NCBI RefSeq assembly: GCF_000761545.1
Contig: NZ_JPMY01000042.1
Coordinates: 1-64,000, forward strand
DNA: 64,000 nt
Source of the DNA: Pseudomonas sp. ML96
GTDB taxonomy: Bacteria > Pseudomonadota > Gammaproteobacteria > Pseudomonadales > Pseudomonadaceae
Direction of reading: 5' to 3'
The notes under the pieces were generated by a model. That model worked only from the letters and a program-made list of their open reading frames with translations, had not been told where the DNA came from and made no database searches. This document shows positions 17,009 to 24,999 of this stretch, piece by piece (the first letter of the stretch is position 1; every line of letters begins with the position of its first letter). The translations under genes were made by a program, and so were the position numbers.

Positions 17009-19585
17009 TCACTTTGACTGCCATGGTTTACGCCGTTTAAAGAATTTTTTTGGAGGTGTAGATAGATTTTTTTGTTTGGCTGCGCTTTTTATAACTCTTT
17101 CCTTTTCTGGATGGAAATTTACTGCGGCTTTGAATGTGAACATTTCGTCTTCTGGCATTCCTAGTGAGTAAAATTCCTTTTCTCGAGCTTCCTCGGTTTT
17201 TAGATAATTGATGAATTCCTCTACGCGCTCTAGACGAACTTGAACTCTAGATAAGCGGTCCCCTTTGTTGAAGAGGTTGTATTCTTTTTTTGCTGCCTCG
17301 GTAAGGTAGTTACTTGTTTGTTCTGAATATATTCCGCAGTCTGTGCAGATTAGGTCAAGATAGGAGAAGTAAAAGGCCAATTCATTTATCATGTAGATTC
17401 CGTAATTCGTTATTTTTACGCTATCTACATTTTCTGAATATGTGTCTAGTCTGTTGTTTGCTTCTATGAAGCCGTGTTTTAGCAGGATGTCTGTATTTTT
17501 TTCGAAATCATCAACCATGTTAAATGTTTCTGCAAAGTAAGAGCGTAATTCGGCGGTTGATAAATAAGATGGGGTCGATGATTCTACTGTTTTTGCAAGT
17601 TTTCTTAGGATTCTAAGGGCTGTAAAGTGAGAGCTGTTTCTGTTGGAACGTAATTGATAAATGTTCGGTATGTCGCTTAGGTTCTCATCATAGAAATAGC
17701 GGGTGGGGATCATCACTGGTTTTATAACCTGATGTATTTGGAAGTCCCATCTTCCAGCCGAAATCATCTCATCTACGTTAGTATATCCGGACAGCAAAAA
17801 GCTTCTAAAAAGATCTAGCGAAAGGCGTATGTCCCCATGGGCGCATGCGGAGAGAAAACTATTTAGCGGTGACTGATCGTTTGAAAATGCTTTATTTAGT
17901 ATTTCTAAGTACGTTGAGCAATCTTGTATTAATTTGTTGTCTTGGCTGGGGATTATTTCAGGTCGTTTATAGTCGTTTTGAAGTAGGCTTATTGTATAGT
18001 CCAGGCGTCTTTTGAATACTTCTGAGGGTCTAGGGGAGCTAATGTGGAAGCCAGAATTTTGAAAGGCGTCTAGGACTCCGTGAATTTTTGAGTCATAGAA
18101 CCTTTCCTCCCTCATGGATATTAAAGTGGCGCATCCAAGTTCATTGGATATTTCTTGGGCCGAAGAGAAGCAAAAATCTTGGACTGTAGATGAGTACTGG
18201 TCCGTGTTGTCGACAACTACAATTATCCCCTTGTCTAGTGTGCTCCAGTAATTCGCGACTTTCTTAATGCAATATTTTTTATCGGATTTCCATTCGGAGA
18301 CTAACTGGTTTAGCTTTACATTAAATGTTTCTGATTTTGGATCTAGGCCTGAGAGATCCTGTTTCAATGCTACTTGGAATTTGTCGTTGAATAATCTTTC
18401 GATGAGTTCTCCTCTGGGGGCGTCTAGAAGTTTTTCTTTGTCAACTTCATCGATAAGTGTTTGCCAGATGGATTCTCTTATCACCTGTATGTCTTCGGGT
18501 GTTTTTAATAAATCTATGATTGCGATAATTGCATGTTCTTTTAGCCATCGTGGAGGGTTATGATGAAGAAGACGTTTAATGAATGTGGATTTTCCCGCTC
18601 CTTTCCCTCCAAACAGAACAAGAACTTCTCCATGTTTTTTGTTTTTGAGATTTTTTGTTAATTTTCCACCGAGTTGCCCTCCTTTTCCGGTGTCGCCAAG
18701 CTGTTGAATGTTGTGGGACTCTAGGTATGGGGTCAATGAGTCTTGTATCAGGCTCCTCATTCCCTCGTGTGTGTTTTGGTACTCTCTCTGAGATACATAG
18801 CAGCGCTCCATGAACTCTGTGTCATGATCTTTTATTACGCCAAAATAGTGATTTGCTATAGGTCGAAGTGAAGATGCTAGACGGTTAGCAGTAATCGTAT
18901 GTGCGTATGATGGTATTTTCTCTTTTGGGAAGAAAATTCCTCGGTCTTTTGGGTGCGTGCTATTTAGCAGGGAAGGCAGTGTCGAATGTTCGTTTATTGC
19001 GGTGAATGAGAATGTGTTTATTGCTTTTGTGTAGTCTTTTTCAAAATAAGAGAGGTCCCTGATTACAAAGGCTTGTAGGGTTTCCCATTTTTTTCCTTTT
19101 TCGAAACTCTTGAAGAATATCCAAGAGTGTCCGTTTGTAATGCATGCGTACTCGCATCCGCTATCAAAGCAATATGCTCTCACTTGATTCATTGCGGATT
19201 TTATATTTGTATTTGTGATTAATTTGCTTATTTGTATGAAGCAGGAGGTTTCGTCTTGTTTGTGGGGGATTGGTAATTCGAAAAAAGTACCTTCTTTCTT
19301 GGCCTCAATGAATAGTAATGCTTCCCCATTTTGTTTCTTTAGTATGTAGTCAGCATATCCTGAGTGAATGTGTTCTTCTAGTGATACTCTATTTCTGGGC
19401 CAGGAAAGAATATTGTGAATTATGACGTCGATAATTTGGTGGCGTGTATCTGCTTCGTTTAAATTCTTGCTTTTTATTTCTTGGATTAGTGCTGGAATTT
19501 TTTCGAGAGGTTCATTCATTTTTGAAGTCTGCTGTTTTTGTTTTTTAGGTTCGTCAAAACCATCTGCACCATATGAGAAATTCAT
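17009..19585 (-). CDS. HsdR_N-type nuclease fused to P-loop ATPase, putative defence gene
   Basis: The 858-residue protein is strongly AT-rich, unlike all its neighbours. Residues 40-160 resemble the N-terminal nuclease domain of type I restriction subunit R, with a PD-(D/E)xK core: Asp79 in GYADY and Glu94-x-Lys96 in FIEAKK. A P-loop ATPase follows: Walker A GGKGAGKST (326-334), Walker B IIVVVDNTD (454-462), a sensor-like MREERF (491-496) and a lid motif HGDIRLSL (583-590), as in ORC/STAND-type AAA+ proteins. Residues 655-715 look like a winged helix. No helicase motifs, methylase or specificity subunit are present. Nuclease-plus-NTPase fusions of this kind often act in phage defence; that role is inferred. 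The start is uncertain: neither Met1 nor Met23 has a good ribosome binding site. Confidence 0.75.
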   Translation of the reverse strand: MNFSYGADGFDEPKKQKQQTSKMNEPLEKIPALIQEIKSKNLNEADTRHQIIDVIIHNILSWPRNRVSLEEHIHSGYADYILKKQNGEALLFIEAKKEGTFFELPIPHKQDETSCFIQISKLITNTNIKSAMNQVRAYCFDSGCEYACITNGHSWIFFKSFEKGKKWETLQAFVIRDLSYFEKDYTKAINTFSFTAINEHSTLPSLLNSTHPKDRGIFFPKEKIPSYAHTITANRLASSLRPIANHYFGVIKDHDTEFMERCYVSQREYQNTHEGMRSLIQDSLTPYLESHNIQQLGDTGKGGQLGGKLTKNLKNKKHGEVLVLFGGKGAGKSTFIKRLLHHNPPRWLKEHAIIAIIDLLKTPEDIQVIRESIWQTLIDEVDKEKLLDAPRGELIERLFNDKFQVALKQDLSGLDPKSETFNVKLNQLVSEWKSDKKYCIKKVANYWSTLDKGIIVVVDNTDQYSSTVQDFCFSSAQEISNELGCATLISMREERFYDSKIHGVLDAFQNSGFHISSPRPSEVFKRRLDYTISLLQNDYKRPEIIPSQDNKLIQDCSTYLEILNKAFSNDQSPLNSFLSACAHGDIRLSLDLFRSFLLSGYTNVDEMISAGRWDFQIHQVIKPVMIPTRYFYDENLSDIPNIYQLRSNRNSSHFTALRILRKLAKTVESSTPSYLSTAELRSYFAETFNMVDDFEKNTDILLKHGFIEANNRLDTYSENVDSVKITNYGIYMINELAFYFSYLDLICTDCGIYSEQTSNYLTEAAKKEYNLFNKGDRLSRVQVRLERVEEFINYLKTEEAREKEFYSLGMPEDEMFTFKAAVNFHPEKERVIKSAAKQKNLSTPPKKFFKRRKPWQSK

Positions 19586-20041
19586 GAATTTAAATGCGGT
19601 GCACGGGAACTGATTACTTACAAGGAAGAGCTAAATGGAGCGAAATATTTAACTAGGGGGGATGCTTAGTGAATGTATGAAAAGAAAGCAGCTTCCAGAA
19701 TCCAAAGCGCATAGCGAGTTCCTTGTCGCGCCGACTTACTCGGCTAACTGGCCTATGGGCCAACATCCTATTCGGTGATGCGTTCTGGCTGGCGCATCGC
19801 CATTAGCGTTTGCCGAACTTATCCAATGAGAAGCCCGTCACGCAACTTGTCCTTTCGTTCTATAGGGAGATCGAGTGCCGCTTCGCTGTCATTCCGACCA
19901 TCCACCATGTCCTATCGACAGCGATTCAGTGCTGTCATAGCGACCTCTATTTTTCTCAACTAACTGAAATTAAACAGAAAAATACCTGGCACAAATCCTG
20001 AGTAGCTCCCGGCGCAACGCCTATACAACGGAGAAACTCAG
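19586..20041 (+). other. Gene-poor flank of the AT-rich island
   Basis: These 456 bases hold no convincing gene. Two overlapping frames of about 60 codons (from 19775 and 19810) lack ribosome binding sites and recognisable sequence. Base composition moves from AT-rich near 19600-19680 to mixed. The promoter of the nuclease-ATPase gene should be in the first 100 bases on the minus strand, where AT-rich tracts such as TTAAATATTT occur. The right boundary of the island probably lies here, but I see no tRNA, integrase or clear flanking repeat. Confidence 0.5.
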
Positions 20042-20389
20042 ATGAATCGCTTTGCCTTGCTTGCTTTCACTACCGGCCTGTTGGCCGTGCAATCCATTCA
20101 GGCCGCCCAGGTGGTGGCGGAGAAGGAAGAGAACTCGGTCGGCACCGGTTTCGGTGGGCTGACCGGGTTGATGGTCGGCGCCGCTGCTGGTGGGCCGATT
20201 GGGGCCGTGGTCGGCGCGGCGGTCGGTGGCTGGAGTGGGGCGCAGGTGCAGAGCGCCAGCGGCAACACCGGCACTGCCTACATCGTGCGCGACGACGAGG
20301 GCGAGGAACGCTGGATTCGCTCGCCCAAGCAGCGCTTCGAGCCGGGCCAGCAGGTCGAGCTGCGCCAGGGGCGAATCCTCTATCGCTGA
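20042..20389 (+). CDS. Small exported glycine-zipper protein
   Basis: The 115-residue protein has a signal peptide (MNRFALLAFTTGLLAVQSIQA) followed by a glycine-zipper segment (GGLTGLMVGAAAGGPIG and GAVVGAAVGGWSG, about residues 38-67). Its C-terminal half is charged (WIRSPKQRFEPGQQVELRQG). Glycine zippers insert in or associate with membranes, as in SlyB/OmpA-like envelope proteins, but there is no lipobox Cys. The start has ACGGAG upstream. The next gene, an SDR, follows after 65 bases. Confidence 0.7.
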   Translation: MNRFALLAFTTGLLAVQSIQAAQVVAEKEENSVGTGFGGLTGLMVGAAAGGPIGAVVGAAVGGWSGAQVQSASGNTGTAYIVRDDEGEERWIRSPKQRFEPGQQVELRQGRILYR

Positions 20390-20454
20390 TTTCTTTGCCT
20401 TCGCTCCGGGCGCCGCCCGGGGCGTGACTCTCTCTTTCTGTTTCCGAGGTAGTG

Positions 20455-21198
20455 ATGAACAACGAATTCGAACAACGCCTGGCGGTGGTGACTGGCGCCA
20501 GTTCCGGTATTGGTCTGGCTGTGAGCGAGTTGCTGCTGCAGTGCGGCGCGCGGGTGCTGGCGATGTCGCGCCGGTTGGGTGGTTTGGAGCCGCTGCTGGC
20601 GCGTTATCCCGAGCAGCTGTTCTGGCAGGAGGGTGACGTGACCAGCGATGCCTCGCTCAAGGCGCTGGCCGAGCGCGCCGCCGAGCTGGGCGAGGTGCAT
20701 TACCTGGTGCCCAACGCCGGCATCGCCAAGCTGGCGCCGGGTAGCGATCTGCAGGCTTTCGATGAGCAGTGGCGGGTCAACGGTGCCGGCGCGGTGAATA
20801 CCTTCTATGCGCTGAAGGCGCAGCTGGCCGGGCCGGCGTCGGTGGTGTTCATCAGCACCTTCCTGCGTCACCTGGGCTTCGTCGGCCTGGGCGCCTATAT
20901 CGCCAGCAAGGCGGCGCTGTCGGCGCTGGTGCGCAGCCTGGCGCTGGAACATGCGGGCGAGGGCGTGCGCCTGAACCTGGTGTCGCCGGGGCCGACCGCC
21001 ACGCCGATCTGGAACAGCCTGGGCCTGCCGGACGAGGCGCTGGCCGGGGTCGCCAGCGAGGTGAATGCGCGCCTGGTGGATGGCGAGTTCCTCAGCTCCG
21101 AGGCGGTGGCCGAGGTGGTGTTGTTCCAGCTGTCTCACGGCGCACGCGGTGTCTACGGCCAGGACTGGGTGGTCGACAAGGGCTACACACTCCGCTGA
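20455..21198 (+). CDS. SDR-family oxidoreductase
   Basis: The 247-residue protein is a classical short-chain dehydrogenase/reductase. The dinucleotide motif TGASSGIG is at residues 13-20, NAG appears in VPNAGIAKL, and the catalytic Ser (FIST) precedes YIASK around residues 148-152. It should use NAD(P)(H) on an unknown alcohol or ketone. ATG at 20455 is preferred over a GTG one codon earlier because GAGGT is best spaced for it. The TGA stop is followed at once by palindromic element copy 2. Confidence 0.9.
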   Translation: MNNEFEQRLAVVTGASSGIGLAVSELLLQCGARVLAMSRRLGGLEPLLARYPEQLFWQEGDVTSDASLKALAERAAELGEVHYLVPNAGIAKLAPGSDLQAFDEQWRVNGAGAVNTFYALKAQLAGPASVVFISTFLRHLGFVGLGAYIASKAALSALVRSLALEHAGEGVRLNLVSPGPTATPIWNSLGLPDEALAGVASEVNARLVDGEFLSSEAVAEVVLFQLSHGARGVYGQDWVVDKGYTLR

Positions 21199-21338
21199 GA
21201 ACCTGCTCATGCTCTCCTGACTCGCGGCCATACTGCGTTAAAAACGGCCTCGGAATGCTCATTTACACTTCGTAAACTCCGCTTCCTCGGCCGTTTTTGC
21301 CTTGTCTGGCTCTAATTCAGAAGAGCCTGAGCGGGTTC
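21199..21338 (+). repeat. Palindromic 140-bp dispersed element, copy 2
   Basis: This copy begins with the base after the SDR stop codon. It aligns to copy 1 over all 140 positions without a gap, with 19 differences. Several differences fall at paired positions of the hairpin arms and preserve pairing (positions 8/133, 10/131, 14/127, 22/119 and 49/93). The central core TCGGAATGCTCATTTAC is identical in copies 1 and 2. Confidence 0.9.
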
Positions 21339-21416
21339 TTGGCAGTTCTATAGCCGGAACGCTCGGCCATGCGCCGTCCTCCAATTCATACCGGGACCGT
21401 CCCGTGGAGGTGATGC

Positions 21417-21569
21417 ATGAAACCGAGCCAACCGGCCAACCCGCCGCCAGTTCCACCCAAGCATTCCAACGAACCGCCACCGAAGGAAGAGCAGCCGGAC
21501 GAGTCGATCACCGGCGAGCAGCCGCGCAGCCGCTCCAACGAGGGCGACCCGCAAGACCTGCCCGAATGA
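21417..21569 (+). CDS. Small proline-rich protein, 50 codons
   Basis: A 50-residue frame beginning MKPSQPANPPPVPPKHSNEP and ending GDPQDLPE, rich in Pro, Glu and Ser and probably disordered. GGAGG stands six bases before the ATG, an excellent ribosome binding site. An overlapping ATG at 21413 opens another frame but is too close to the same site. It has no hydrophobic segment. I do not know the family; the strong site and clear compositional bias make it a likely real gene. Confidence 0.6.
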   Translation: MKPSQPANPPPVPPKHSNEPPPKEEQPDESITGEQPRSRSNEGDPQDLPE

Positions 21570-21699
21570 GGCCTTGCGCGCCGCGCAGGCCGGTGCGCCG
21601 AGCGCTGCAAATGGCCTTCCGCCAGCGGCGCTGATGGCGCTTTCGCATCGTTCTCGCGGCCGGGGCAGCTCGTCCGGCTTGGCCGCCGGTCGGTGAACT

Positions 21700-21737
21700 C
21701 GACGGGTGTCACGCGGTCAGTCACCCGTCGGCCTTTT
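21700..21737 (+). terminator. Possible intrinsic terminator before the SH3 gene
   Basis: A 9-bp perfect stem (CGACGGGTG / CACCCGTCG) with a 13-base loop is followed by GGCC and four T residues. The T-tract is short, so efficiency is uncertain. It would end the transcript of the small proline-rich gene. Confidence 0.4.
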
Positions 21738-21811
21738 CGCGCACTGCGCGGGTGCCGGCATGTTCGCGCCCGCGTTGCGGGCTTCGTTCCTCTGTCTGGT
21801 GAAGATTGCCC

Positions 21812-22474
21812 ATGCTCCTGTCCCGTCTGTATTCCGCGACTGCCTTTTCCTTCCAACCCCGTGTCCTCACCGCTTGCCTGTTGGGCTCGCTGTGGGCGGC
21901 GGGCGTGCAGGCCGAGGAGGGCGCGCAGAGCTCACGCTGGGTCAGCGACAGCCTGAACACCTATGTGCGCAGCGGCCCCACCGATGGCTACCGCATCGTT
22001 GGCTCGCTCGCCTCCGGGCAGAAGGTCGAGCTGCTGCGCAGCCAGGGCGACTACAGCCAGGTGCGCAGCGACAACGGCGACAGCGTGTGGATTGCCACCC
22101 GCGATCTGCAGAGCGTGCCCGGCCAGGCCGAGCGCCTGCCGCAACTGGAGCAGAAGGTGGCCGACCTGAGCGCCGAGCTGAAGGGCATCGACGACACCTG
22201 GAAGACCCGTGTGCAGGGCATGCAGGAGACGCTGGATTCGCGCAAGACGCTGATCGACGAGCTGCAGGTGGCGCGCACCGAGCTGAACAGCCAGCTGACT
22301 CAAGCCCAGGCCGACCTGCGCGAGGCTCAGGCGCAGCTGGGCGACGAGAACAAGCAGGTGCTGATGCGCTACATGGTCTACGGCAGCAGCATCGCCGGCG
22401 CCGGCCTGCTGGCCGGGCTGGTCCTGCCGACCATGCTGCGCGTGCGGCGCAAGCGTAATGACGGCTGGGTGTGA
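21812..22474 (+). CDS. TIGR04211-type SH3-domain membrane protein
   Basis: The 220-residue protein has a long signal sequence ending at GVQA, then a bacterial SH3 domain (YVRSGPTDGYRIVGSL to WIATRDLQ, about residues 49-103). A coiled-coil region of about 70 residues follows (LEQKVADLSAELKGIDD and onward), and a C-terminal transmembrane helix (GSSIAGAGLLAGLVLP) ends in basic residues. This is the YgiM/TIGR04211 layout of a periplasmic SH3 protein anchored by its C-terminus. The ATG at 21812 is used rather than the upstream TTG at 21806. Confidence 0.85.
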   Translation: MLLSRLYSATAFSFQPRVLTACLLGSLWAAGVQAEEGAQSSRWVSDSLNTYVRSGPTDGYRIVGSLASGQKVELLRSQGDYSQVRSDNGDSVWIATRDLQSVPGQAERLPQLEQKVADLSAELKGIDDTWKTRVQGMQETLDSRKTLIDELQVARTELNSQLTQAQADLREAQAQLGDENKQVLMRYMVYGSSIAGAGLLAGLVLPTMLRVRRKRNDGWV

Positions 22475-22550
22475 GGCTGATCGAGAATTAACCGGCCAGG
22501 CGCGGCGGAGTCTGTATAGTGAGGCGCTCATCTGAGCAAGGAGCGCCGCC

Positions 22551-22727
22551 ATGTACGAACCGATCAACAGTTCATTGCAGCTGAAGCTGGATGAGCAAAT
22601 CGAAGCGTTCCTGACCAAGGGCGGCGAGATCACCCAGATCGCCATTGGCACTACCGGCCTCTCCGCCGACTCCAGGAAGGCCCACTGGTCCAAGCCCCAG
22701 GCCAAGAAGCCGGAAGCCAAGTCCTAG
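22551..22727 (+). CDS. Small conserved-looking hypothetical protein
   Basis: A 58-residue frame beginning MYEPINSSLQLKLDEQIEAF, with a helical N-terminal half, a GGEITQIAIG strand and a Lys/Pro-rich tail (KPQAKKPEAKS). CAAGGAG stands before the ATG at a good distance, and the TAG stop is 28 bases from the convergent SulP gene. Family unknown; it could be a small nucleic-acid-binding protein, but nothing proves this. Confidence 0.6.
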   Translation: MYEPINSSLQLKLDEQIEAFLTKGGEITQIAIGTTGLSADSRKAHWSKPQAKKPEAKS

Positions 22728-22755
22728 AGGCTGGCTTCAGCTCCCAACCGGTACC

Positions 22756-24198
22756 TCAGTCTTCGGCGCCGGCGCGTTTCAGCAGTTGTTTGCAGCGCTC
22801 GGACAGATGCACCACGCGCAGGTGCTTGCCGGCGCGTTCGTAGCGCTCGCGCAGGGTCTTCAGCGCGGCGATGGCCGAGTAGTCGACGAAGCTCAGGTGG
22901 CGGCAGTCCAGGGTCACCTGCTGCGGATCGTTGGCCACGTCGAACAGGTTGAGGAAGGGCGTGGTGCTGGCGAAGAACAGCGTGCCGTGGGCGCGGTACA
23001 GCTTGCTGCCGTCGGCTTGCTCGTCGCTGTCGGCGTACAGCTCGCGGGCGTGATGCCAGGCGAAGTTCAGCGCGGCGACGATGATGCCGCAGAGCACGGC
23101 GGTGGCCAGGTCGGTGAACACGGTGATCACCGTCACCGCGCCGATCACCAGCACGTCGTTGGCCGGCACCTTGCCGAGCACGCGCAGCGAGCCCCAGGCG
23201 AAGGTCTGCTGCGACACCACGAACATCACCCCGACCAGCGCGGCCAGCGGGATCAGCTCGATCAGCGGTGAGAGGAACAGCACGAAGAGCAGGATCATCA
23301 CCCCGCTGACCACGCCGGACAGCCGGCCTCGGCCGCCTGAGCTGAGGTTGATCACGGTCTGGCCGATCATCGCGCAGCCGCCCATGCCACCGAACGCGCC
23401 GGACACCACGTTGGCCGCACCGAGGGCCACGCACTCGCGGTTGGTGTGGCCGCGGCTCTGGGTGATCTCGTCGGTGAGGTTGAGTGTGAGCAGGGTTTCC
23501 AGCAGGCCGACCAGGGCCATCAGCGCTGCATAGGGCGCGATGATGCGCAGGGTTTCCAGGTTCCAGGGAATGTCCGGCAGGGCGAATTGCGGCAGGCCGC
23601 CGGCGATCTGTGCCATGTCGCCGAGGGTGCGCGTGGGCAGGTCGAGGAAGTACACCAACAGGCCGACGCCGAGGATCGCCACCAGCGCCGGCGGCACCGC
23701 GCGGGTCAGCTTGGGTAGCAGGTAGACCACCGCCATGGTCAGGGCCACCAGGCCGAGCATCCAGTACAGCGGCGTGCCCTTGAGCCAGCCTTCGCCCTCG
23801 TGGAAGTGCTCCAGCTGCGACAGGGCGATGACGATGGCCAGGCCGTTGACGAAGCCGAGCATCACCGGGTGCGGCACCATGCGCACCAGCTTGCCCATGC
23901 GCAGCACGCCGAACAGGATCATTAGCAACCCGCCGAGCAGCACCGTGGCCAGCAGGTACTGCACGCCGTGTTGCACCACCAGCGCGACGATCACCACCGC
24001 CATCGAGCCGGCCGCGCCGGAGATCATCCCCGGCCGCCCGCCGAACAGTGCAGTGATGGTGCAGATGATGAACGCGCCATACAGCCCCATCAGCGGATTG
24101 AGCTGCGCCACCAGGGCGAAGGCGATGCACTCGGGCACCAGGGCGAAGGACGAGGTGAGGCCGGCGAGAACGTCGGCGCGCAGACGGGCGATTTTCAT
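22756..24198 (-). CDS. SulP-family anion transporter
   Basis: The 480-residue protein has about ten to twelve transmembrane helices and the SulP hallmarks: an N-terminal LTSSFALVPECIAFALVAQ segment and GMGGCAMIGQTVINL near residue 270. A cytoplasmic STAS domain is at the C-terminus (DCRHLSFVDYSAIAALKTL). Members import sulfate, bicarbonate or dicarboxylates; the substrate cannot be told. It reads in the same direction as the ClpP-like gene, 82 bases after that gene's stop. Confidence 0.92.
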   Translation of the reverse strand: MKIARLRADVLAGLTSSFALVPECIAFALVAQLNPLMGLYGAFIICTITALFGGRPGMISGAAGSMAVVIVALVVQHGVQYLLATVLLGGLLMILFGVLRMGKLVRMVPHPVMLGFVNGLAIVIALSQLEHFHEGEGWLKGTPLYWMLGLVALTMAVVYLLPKLTRAVPPALVAILGVGLLVYFLDLPTRTLGDMAQIAGGLPQFALPDIPWNLETLRIIAPYAALMALVGLLETLLTLNLTDEITQSRGHTNRECVALGAANVVSGAFGGMGGCAMIGQTVINLSSGGRGRLSGVVSGVMILLFVLFLSPLIELIPLAALVGVMFVVSQQTFAWGSLRVLGKVPANDVLVIGAVTVITVFTDLATAVLCGIIVAALNFAWHHARELYADSDEQADGSKLYRAHGTLFFASTTPFLNLFDVANDPQQVTLDCRHLSFVDYSAIAALKTLRERYERAGKHLRVVHLSERCKQLLKRAGAED

Positions 24199-24280
24199 GG
24201 GCTATGCGAGAGCGGCGGGAACGAGGGCGGATGGTACGGGGCGGCGGCCGCTAGGGCCAGCCGCACTGTGCAGATAGTGA

Positions 24281-24847
24281 TCAGTTCAGCCGGTAGCGCG
24301 CCAGTTCCTGCGCGGTAAGCACCTTCATGCGCTGCGGCTCGATGGCCTGCATGTCGCTGGCCAGGCTCGGCGCCACGCCCATCTTGCTCAGGTAGCCGCT
24401 CACGTTGTACGGCATGCCGGCGCGGCTGGACTGGGCGGAGTCGCCGGCGGGGAAGGGCGGGCGGTGGATGGCGACGTGGCCTTTCACCGTCTTCTTCAGG
24501 CCGGCGGCCAGCAGGTAGACGCAGCTGCCCTGGCACACGCCGGTGGACGGCACCAGGCTGTCGAAACCGGTCTCGCGTAGCAGGCGGCCCATGCGCATGG
24601 CCTCGGCAGCGCTGCCACCGATGCTGTCTAGCAGGACAATCTTGCGGGCGAATTTGCCGGGGTGGGCGCGCAGGCCCTTGAGCAGGGCGTCGTAGTCGCC
24701 GGGGGAAATCTCCTCGGAGACCTTGGCCACCAGCACGCGGCCAAGAGGCTTCTGTTCGCCGGACTCGACCTCGACCTTGGCGAGGACGCTGGTGCTGCTG
24801 AGCGCCGCAAGGCAGAGGAGGGCGGCGCGAACGAGGGTACTGCTCAT
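24281..24847 (-). CDS. Exported ClpP/crotonase-like protein (COG3904 type)
   Basis: The 188-residue protein has a signal peptide (LVRAALLCLAALSSTSVLA). Its body resembles the ClpP/crotonase fold of periplasmic COG3904 proteins: LLDSIGGSAAEAMRMGRLLR, then GVCQGSCVYLLAAG with a serine in the position of the Clp nucleophile, then GHVAIHRPPF with a histidine. If the Ser and His are catalytic it would be a periplasmic peptidase, but activity is not established for this group. The ATG at 24847 is chosen because the signal peptide begins there. Confidence 0.7.
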   Translation of the reverse strand: MSSTLVRAALLCLAALSSTSVLAKVEVESGEQKPLGRVLVAKVSEEISPGDYDALLKGLRAHPGKFARKIVLLDSIGGSAAEAMRMGRLLRETGFDSLVPSTGVCQGSCVYLLAAGLKKTVKGHVAIHRPPFPAGDSAQSSRAGMPYNVSGYLSKMGVAPSLASDMQAIEPQRMKVLTAQELARYRLN

Positions 24848-24999
24848 AGGGACTACGGGTTCTGGCTGATTCGACTGGGCGCAGAAGATACCCGGAGCCG
24901 CCGCGCGATGCATCTACCGCCGCGCGGGTTCCAGCCGCACGGCTTGTGAACGACCACTCGCCAGTGGCGTGGTGCTCGACAAGCCGTGACCCGTGGCCA

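Noticed and set aside
19775..20001. Two small frames in the island flank
   Set aside because: They overlap each other in different frames, lack ribosome binding sites and have no recognisable sequence.
12971..21338. Element copies 1 and 2 as borders of a composite transposon
   Set aside because: They are in direct orientation, lack a transposase between them and enclose ordinary genes; copy 3 lies far outside.
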